Of a DNA stretch of 25,705 nucleotides, positions 21,524-25,705 are shown piece by piece. A model generated the notes under the pieces. The model was not told the origin of the DNA and searched no databases. It saw only the letters and a list, made by a program, of their open reading frames with translations. The DNA comes from DATGLE01 sp035294325 (GTDB taxonomy: Bacteria > Chloroflexota > Ktedonobacteria > Ktedonobacterales > Ktedonobacteraceae), in NCBI GenBank assembly GCA_035294325.1, contig DATGLE010000197.1:1-25705 (forward strand), written 5' to 3'. Each line of letters starts with the position of its first letter. Within the stretch, counting starts at the first letter, position 1. A program made the translations under genes and the position numbers.

Positions 21524-21598
21524 AGACGGGGACAAGCCCCGTCTCCACATCACGGTTCATCGATCCATTATGTGTAGAGACGGGGCTTGCCCCCGTCT
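21524..21598 (+). repeat. Large nested inverted repeat H9 (AGACGGGG family)
   Basis: Segments 21524-21550 and 21570-21598 are near-perfect reverse complements around a 19-nt loop, differing by a two-base insertion and one substitution. Each arm is itself a small hairpin: AGACGGGG-ACAAG-CCCCGTCT (21524-21544) and GAGACGGGG-CTTGC-CCCCGTCTC (21577-21599). The element can therefore fold as one long stem or two short ones. It lies just after the orphan binding-protein gene. Confidence 0.85.
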
Positions 21599-21610
21599 CG
21601 CCCGGACCGC

Positions 21611-21700
21611 CTTATTTATCAGGCCATCTTATTTATCAGGCCATCTTTTCTGGCCATCTTTTCTGGCCATCTTTTCTGGCCGCCTTATTCATCAGGCCAT
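21611..21700 (+). repeat. Short tandem repeat array before GH3 (17- and 13-bp units)
   Basis: Six units in a row: CTTATTTATCAGGCCAT twice (21611-21644), CTTTTCTGGCCAT twice (21645-21670), CTTTTCTGGCCGC (21671-21683) and CTTATTCATCAGGCCAT (21684-21700). A shortened CTTAAT follows, then the GH3 ribosome binding site at 21711-21715. The array is of the type that changes copy number by slippage and could alter the spacing between the preceding hairpin and the GH3 gene. Confidence 0.9.
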
Positions 21701-21722
21701 CTTAATAGCAAGGAGTAAAAGC

Positions 21723-24077
21723 ATGCCCGTACCGCCATACCGTGATCCGAGCGCCTCGCTTGAGGATCGAGTTGAGAATCTGCTCGCTCTCATGACTCTG
21801 GAAGAGAAGCTGGCGCAACTCGGTTGTCTCTGGAGTACCACTTTTATGAACGGGGACGCGCTCGATCCCGCTATTATCGCCGAGAAGATGCCACACGGAA
21901 TCGGGCAGGTCACGCGTATCGGCGCCTCGACGGGGCTGCACCCGCATGAAAGTGCCGCCCTGATGAATGCTATTCAAAGGGCCGCTATTGAACACACGCG
22001 CCTGGGCATTCCCGTTATCGTGCATGAAGAAGCCACGGGAGGGTTCTGTCACCGCGATGCAACCGTCTTTCCCCAGGGCATCGGGCTGGCGGCGACCTGG
22101 AACCCGGCCCTTGTCGAAGAGATAGCCACGGTTATTCGTGACCAGATGCTGGCGGTTGGCGCCCGGCATGCGCTTGCTCCGGTCCTCGATGTCGCACGCG
22201 ATCCCCGCTGGGGCCGAGTCGAAGAAACCTATGGCGAGGACCCGACGCTGATCGGAATTATCGGGACCGCATATGTCAGGGGCTTACAGAGCGACGACCT
22301 GCGCTATGGCGTCGCCGCTACCGGCAAGCACTTTCTGGGCTACGCCATGTCGGAAGGCGGGCGCAACTGGGGACCTGTGCAGTTGGGACCGCGCGAGCTG
22401 CGCGAGGTCTACGCCGCGCCCTTCAACGCCGTTATTCATAACGCGGGTCTGGCGACGATTATGAACTCTTATGCATCCGTCGATGGCCTGCCCTGCGCCG
22501 GCAGCCCCGCTATCCTGACCGGGCTGCTGCGCGAAGAACTCGGCTTTAATGGCCTCGTTGTCGCCGACTACGGCGCCATCTCGGCGCTCATGAAGCCCCA
22601 GCGCGTCGCGGCAACGCCTGGTGATGCGGCGCGACTCGCCATGCTGGCCGGGCTTGATATAGAGCTGCCCGCCGTTGACTGCTACGGAGCGCCGCTGAAG
22701 GCCGAAATCGCAGCCGGGCGCGTGCCCCTGGACGCCATCGACGCGGCGGTCCGTCGCGTGCTGCGCCTCAAGTTCCAGCTGGGGCTTTTCGAGCATCCCT
22801 ACGTTGACGCGGACGCCGCCGATGTGGTCTTTGAGACCCCCGAACAGCGCGCGCTTGCCCGTCGCGCCGTCGCCGAATCGATCATCTTGCTGAGCAACGA
22901 TGGCATACTGCCGCTCGCGCCCACGATCAGGCGCGTGGCGGTCATCGGGCCTGGCGCCGACGACGAGCGGCTGCTGCAAGGTGATTACCACTATCCCGCT
23001 CACCAGGAGACGATCTTCAAGGGAGCGGCCCCTGGAGATGAGTCTGGACTTCTCGTACCGCGCGCTGCCGGAGATTACGCGCCAGGCCCGTATTTCACTC
23101 CCCATGTCACGCCGCTCGCGGGCCTGCGTGCGGCATTGGGCAACGATGTAGAGCTGCTTTACGCCAGGGGCTGTGATGTGATGGGCGATGATCGCTCGGG
23201 CTTCGCGGAGGCGCTGCATGTAGCGCGCGGCGCCGAGGTGGCGGTTGTCGTGGTCGCCGGGCGCAGCGGCCTCCTGCGGCCCGTCACTACCGGTGAGGGC
23301 AACGACGCGACCAGCCTCGAACTCACTGGCGTGCAGCAGGAGTTGATCGACATGCTGGCCGAGAGCGGGACGCCCCTGATTGTGGTTGTGCTCAGCGGGC
23401 GCGTCCACACACTCGCGCGCGCCGCCGAGAAAGCCAGCGCGCTGCTCCAGATGTTTCCACCAGGAGAAGAGGGCGGCAATGGCCTGGCCGACGTATTGAC
23501 CGGTAAAGTGAATCCGAGCGGACGCCTGCCCATCAGCATACCACGCTCGGTTGGTCAGATCCCCAACTACGCCGCGCAGCGCGCCGGGGGGAATAATCCG
23601 CCTTTCTACGGCGATTATATCGACTCACCGACGACCCCCCTCTTCCCCTTCGGGCATGGCCTGAGCTACACGACATTTACCTACAGCGACCTTGTTGTGC
23701 ACGCGTGCAGCGTCACCGACCCGATCAAGGTGAGCGTGCGAATCCGTAATAGCGGCAAGCGCGCCGGCGATGAGGTGGTGCAGCTCTACTACCGCGACGA
23801 GGTGGCTTCCGCCGCACGTCCTGAGCGCATGCTGCTCGGCTTCGCCCGTCTCTCGCTCGCGCCCGGCCAGACGCGGCGCGTTACATTTACCGTGCACCCG
23901 TCTCGTCTCGCCTTCTACGATCCGTCTATGCGTTTCGTCACCGAGCCAGGCGCGTTTACTTTCAGCGTTGGCGCCTCTTCGGCTGATATTCGCGCCGAGC
24001 AGACCGTCACGCTCAATGGTGAGATCGTCGAGTATCGGCAGTGCGAAGTCGCCGCCACACAGGTAACAATCGAATAA
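21723..24077 (+). CDS. Glycoside hydrolase family 3 beta-glycosidase
   Basis: A 784-aa retaining exo-beta-glycosidase with no signal peptide, thus probably cytoplasmic. The order is a TIM-barrel domain (about 15-350), an alpha/beta sandwich domain (about 380-610) and a C-terminal fibronectin III-like domain (about 655-784). Signatures include MTLEEKLAQLG (24-34), GRVEETYGEDP (164-174), GKHFLGY (201-207) and the nucleophile D282 in VVADYGAIS. The GEGNDATSLEL segment (524-534) holds E525 as the likely acid/base, and FPFGHGLSYT (641-650) is typical of this multidomain class. The start at 21723 follows AGGAG; a longer frame would translate the tandem repeat. Members with this layout act as beta-glucosidases, beta-xylosidases or arabinosidases, and the sequence does not separate these. 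It follows the orphan binding protein and precedes GH30. Confidence 0.95.
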   Translation: MPVPPYRDPSASLEDRVENLLALMTLEEKLAQLGCLWSTTFMNGDALDPAIIAEKMPHGIGQVTRIGASTGLHPHESAALMNAIQRAAIEHTRLGIPVIVHEEATGGFCHRDATVFPQGIGLAATWNPALVEEIATVIRDQMLAVGARHALAPVLDVARDPRWGRVEETYGEDPTLIGIIGTAYVRGLQSDDLRYGVAATGKHFLGYAMSEGGRNWGPVQLGPRELREVYAAPFNAVIHNAGLATIMNSYASVDGLPCAGSPAILTGLLREELGFNGLVVADYGAISALMKPQRVAATPGDAARLAMLAGLDIELPAVDCYGAPLKAEIAAGRVPLDAIDAAVRRVLRLKFQLGLFEHPYVDADAADVVFETPEQRALARRAVAESIILLSNDGILPLAPTIRRVAVIGPGADDERLLQGDYHYPAHQETIFKGAAPGDESGLLVPRAAGDYAPGPYFTPHVTPLAGLRAALGNDVELLYARGCDVMGDDRSGFAEALHVARGAEVAVVVVAGRSGLLRPVTTGEGNDATSLELTGVQQELIDMLAESGTPLIVVVLSGRVHTLARAAEKASALLQMFPPGEEGGNGLADVLTGKVNPSGRLPISIPRSVGQIPNYAAQRAGGNNPPFYGDYIDSPTTPLFPFGHGLSYTTFTYSDLVVHACSVTDPIKVSVRIRNSGKRAGDEVVQLYYRDEVASAARPERMLLGFARLSLAPGQTRRVTFTVHPSRLAFYDPSMRFVTEPGAFTFSVGASSADIRAEQTVTLNGEIVEYRQCEVAATQVTIE

Positions 24078-24087
24078 CCATCTCCTC

Positions 24088-24183
24088 ACGCCTGCGGCGC
24101 TCGCTTTATAGAGTTTGTTTTGCAGGCAAATGCGCGAAGAGCATTTGCCTGCAAAACAAACTCTATCTCAGGGCTGCGGAGCC
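24088..24183 (+). repeat. Long-hairpin repeat element H5 (26-bp stem, conserved flanks)
   Basis: Arms 24108-24133 and 24141-24166 are exact reverse complements of 26 nt with a 7-nt loop. The left border ACGCCTGCGGCGCTCGC (24088-24104) and right border CTCAGGGCTGCGGAGCC (24167-24183) match those of H1 and H3. It fills most of the gap between GH3 and GH30. Confidence 0.85.
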
Positions 24184-24230
24184 ACGCGATAGGATAAGAA
24201 CGCTGAGAATCTGAGGAAGGAAGGGACGCC

Positions 24231-25661
24231 ATGTTTAAAAAAGCAGGGTACAGGATATATGTCCCGCTGATCGTCGCTGCGCTGCTCGTCATTGGCCTGG
24301 GAGCTGCGTTCGCGCAAAGGCTCACTACTTTCGCGGCTTCCAGCGTCACCATCGATGGAGCGACGCGCTATCAGAGCATCGATGGCTTCGGCATTTCGGA
24401 GGCGTTCGGCCAGGCGCAGGCCATGAGGGATGTGGCCTCGACCTCCGCACAGCAGCAGATGCTCGATCTGCTTTTCAATCCGGCTGCGGGTGCAGGCTTC
24501 ACTATTTTGCGCAACGAGATCCCTTCGGATACCGCCCACACGATTGAGCCAGCAAGTCCCGGCAGCCCGGCAGCCCCGCCGCACTACGTCTGGAGCGGCG
24601 ACGACTGGGGGCAGGTCTGGCTTTCGCAGCAGGCGCAGCGCTACGGCATCAAACGTTTCTACGCCGACGCCTGGGGAGCGCCAGCGTTTATGAAGACCAA
24701 CGATTCAGATACCAATGGCGGGACGCTCTGCGGCGCGCCCGGAGCGGACACCTGTACTACCGGCGACTGGCGGCAGGCTTACGCAAACTATCTCGTGCAA
24801 TATATCAAGGATTACCAGAGCGCCGGCATCAGGCTCACAGAGATAGGCTACGTCAATGAACCCAACTATGCCCCTTCCTATTCAAGTATGGTGATGACGC
24901 CCGACCAAACGGAGGACTTCGCGAAGGTTCTGGGGCCAACGCTGCTGCACGCAGGGCTATCTACGCGTATCGCCTGCTGCGATACGGAGGGCTGGGATTC
25001 CGCCCCTGAATATACCAGCGCTATCACCGGCGACCCGGTAGCCAGCCGTTATGTCAGCATCATTTCCAGCCATGGATACAATGCTGTACCAGCCTCGCCG
25101 CTCACCGCCGCAAACGGCAAGCAGGTATGGGAAACCGAATGGTCCACTTTCACCGACTTCGATCCTGCCTGGGACGATGGCAGCGACTCTTCCGGTTTTT
25201 CCTGGGCGCAGAACATCTATACCGGTTTGACCGCCGCTAACCTGAACGCTTTCTTCTACTGGTGGGGAGTGACAACCTCCACCGATAACGAGAGCCTGAT
25301 CCAGCTCAGCGGAACCACGGTCACGCCCGCGAAACGGCTGTGGGCGTTTGCCAGCTACAGCCGCTTTGTGCGTCCGGGCGCCAGGCGCATCGGGGCGAGC
25401 AGTAGCGACAGCAACCTGGAAGTGACCGCTTACAAAAACGCCAGCGGCTCTCTCGCCATCGTGATCTTGAATACTGCGACCAGCGATATCACAGCCTCGT
25501 TCTCGCTGCGAAATGTCGGCATGGCGCATAACGGCCTGGCCCTTCCCTATCTGACGAATGCCGCCAGCAGCACGGCAGCACAGACGCCACTGCCTATACG
25601 CCAGGGCGCCTTCAGCGCAACTGTGCCCGCGCGCTCGCTGGTTACATACGTTATACGATGA
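24231..25661 (+). CDS. Secreted glycoside hydrolase family 30 enzyme (xylanase or beta-1,6-galactanase type)
   Basis: A 476-aa secreted glycanase. A signal peptide is formed by KK(A)GYR and a hydrophobic core (about 10-25), with cleavage near AFA-QR or a later Ala-Ser. The GH30 barrel begins with YQSIDGFGISEAFG (47-60). The acid/base glutamate is E210 in GYVNEP, and the nucleophile lies in VWETEWS (E303 most likely). YWWG (in FFYWWGVTT) and the C-terminal beta-sandwich (about 365-476, ending VPARSLVTYVIR) complete the typical two-domain GH30. Two Cys-containing loops (CGAPGADTC and CC) hint at disulfides. The GISEAFG start fits polymer-acting GH30 subfamilies rather than glucosylceramidases; subfamily placement needs a tree. 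It is the only secreted hydrolase here and likely makes the oligosaccharides that the binding proteins capture. Confidence 0.9.
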   Translation: MFKKAGYRIYVPLIVAALLVIGLGAAFAQRLTTFAASSVTIDGATRYQSIDGFGISEAFGQAQAMRDVASTSAQQQMLDLLFNPAAGAGFTILRNEIPSDTAHTIEPASPGSPAAPPHYVWSGDDWGQVWLSQQAQRYGIKRFYADAWGAPAFMKTNDSDTNGGTLCGAPGADTCTTGDWRQAYANYLVQYIKDYQSAGIRLTEIGYVNEPNYAPSYSSMVMTPDQTEDFAKVLGPTLLHAGLSTRIACCDTEGWDSAPEYTSAITGDPVASRYVSIISSHGYNAVPASPLTAANGKQVWETEWSTFTDFDPAWDDGSDSSGFSWAQNIYTGLTAANLNAFFYWWGVTTSTDNESLIQLSGTTVTPAKRLWAFASYSRFVRPGARRIGASSSDSNLEVTAYKNASGSLAIVILNTATSDITASFSLRNVGMAHNGLALPYLTNAASSTAAQTPLPIRQGAFSATVPARSLVTYVIR

Positions 25662-25705
25662 ACCTTAACGATTAAGATTGGCAATCCCTTGCTGCCGCGC
25701 CGCGC
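25662..25705 (+). other. Start of the gap downstream of GH30
   Basis: Only 44 nt remain. CTTAACGATTAAG (25664-25676) is a palindrome with 5-bp arms but has no following U-tract. No further gene can be seen. Confidence 0.4.

Noticed and set aside
21611..21700. CRISPR array
   Set aside because: Units are 13-17 bp, abut directly and have no spacers.
21570..21722. 51-residue N-terminal extension of GH3
   Set aside because: It translates hairpin H9 and the tandem repeat, and a proper ribosome binding site precedes 21723.
1..25705. tRNA, rRNA, complete insertion sequence or phage genes
   Set aside because: No cloverleaf, rRNA motif, transposase or integrase sequence was recognised on either strand.

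Overview
The window is a carbohydrate-utilisation region from a moderately GC-rich bacterium. It has two LacI-family regulators, three solute-binding lipoproteins, two permease pairs, three glycoside hydrolases and several sugar-type enzymes. The lipobox style of the binding proteins (LAAC, LAGC), the abundant LacI/CUT1 genes and dispersed intergenic repeats of the TGTCATCCTGAGCGGAGC type suggest Chloroflexota, perhaps Ktedonobacteria. That placement is inference: no rRNA or tRNA gene is present to test it.

Layout. (1) 15-2099, minus: a PaaK-type acyl-CoA ligase followed by a TetR regulator, apparently unrelated to the sugar genes. (2) 2100-2846: a repeat-rich gap, then a strong promoter and a triple operator. 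(3) 2847-11835, plus: LacI regulator 1, a family 5 binding protein, two Dpp/Opp-type permeases and a GH1 beta-glycosidase, then a class V PLP enzyme and a cyclase-family metal hydrolase. (4) 19818-11859, minus: LacI regulator 2, a CUT1 binding protein, two CUT1 permeases, a Gfo/Idh/MocA oxidoreductase, an enolase-superfamily enzyme and a DUF6807 (PmoA-like) protein. It ends convergently, 23 bp from region 3. (5) 20170-25661, plus, divergent from LacI 2: a second CUT1-type binding protein, a GH3 enzyme and a secreted GH30 enzyme.

Working model (inference): GH30 cuts an extracellular beta-linked polysaccharide. The binding proteins and permeases import oligosaccharides, and cytoplasmic GH1 and GH3 release monosaccharides. 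The Gfo/Idh, enolase-superfamily and DUF6807 proteins would process a modified or oxidised sugar. LacI 2 probably represses both divergent operons through two near-identical palindromes. LacI 1 probably represses itself, and perhaps the downstream transporter operon. No transporter ATPase is encoded in the window, so ATPases must come from elsewhere.

The most unusual feature is a set of long (14-29 bp), nearly perfect hairpins between genes, none followed by a U-tract. Three (around 6113, 13972 and 24137) share conserved flanks on both sides, but their stems are unrelated in sequence and each is self-complementary. This looks like a repeat family with conserved borders and a replaceable fold-back core. 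In addition, each of the three binding-protein genes is followed by a long hairpin before the next gene.
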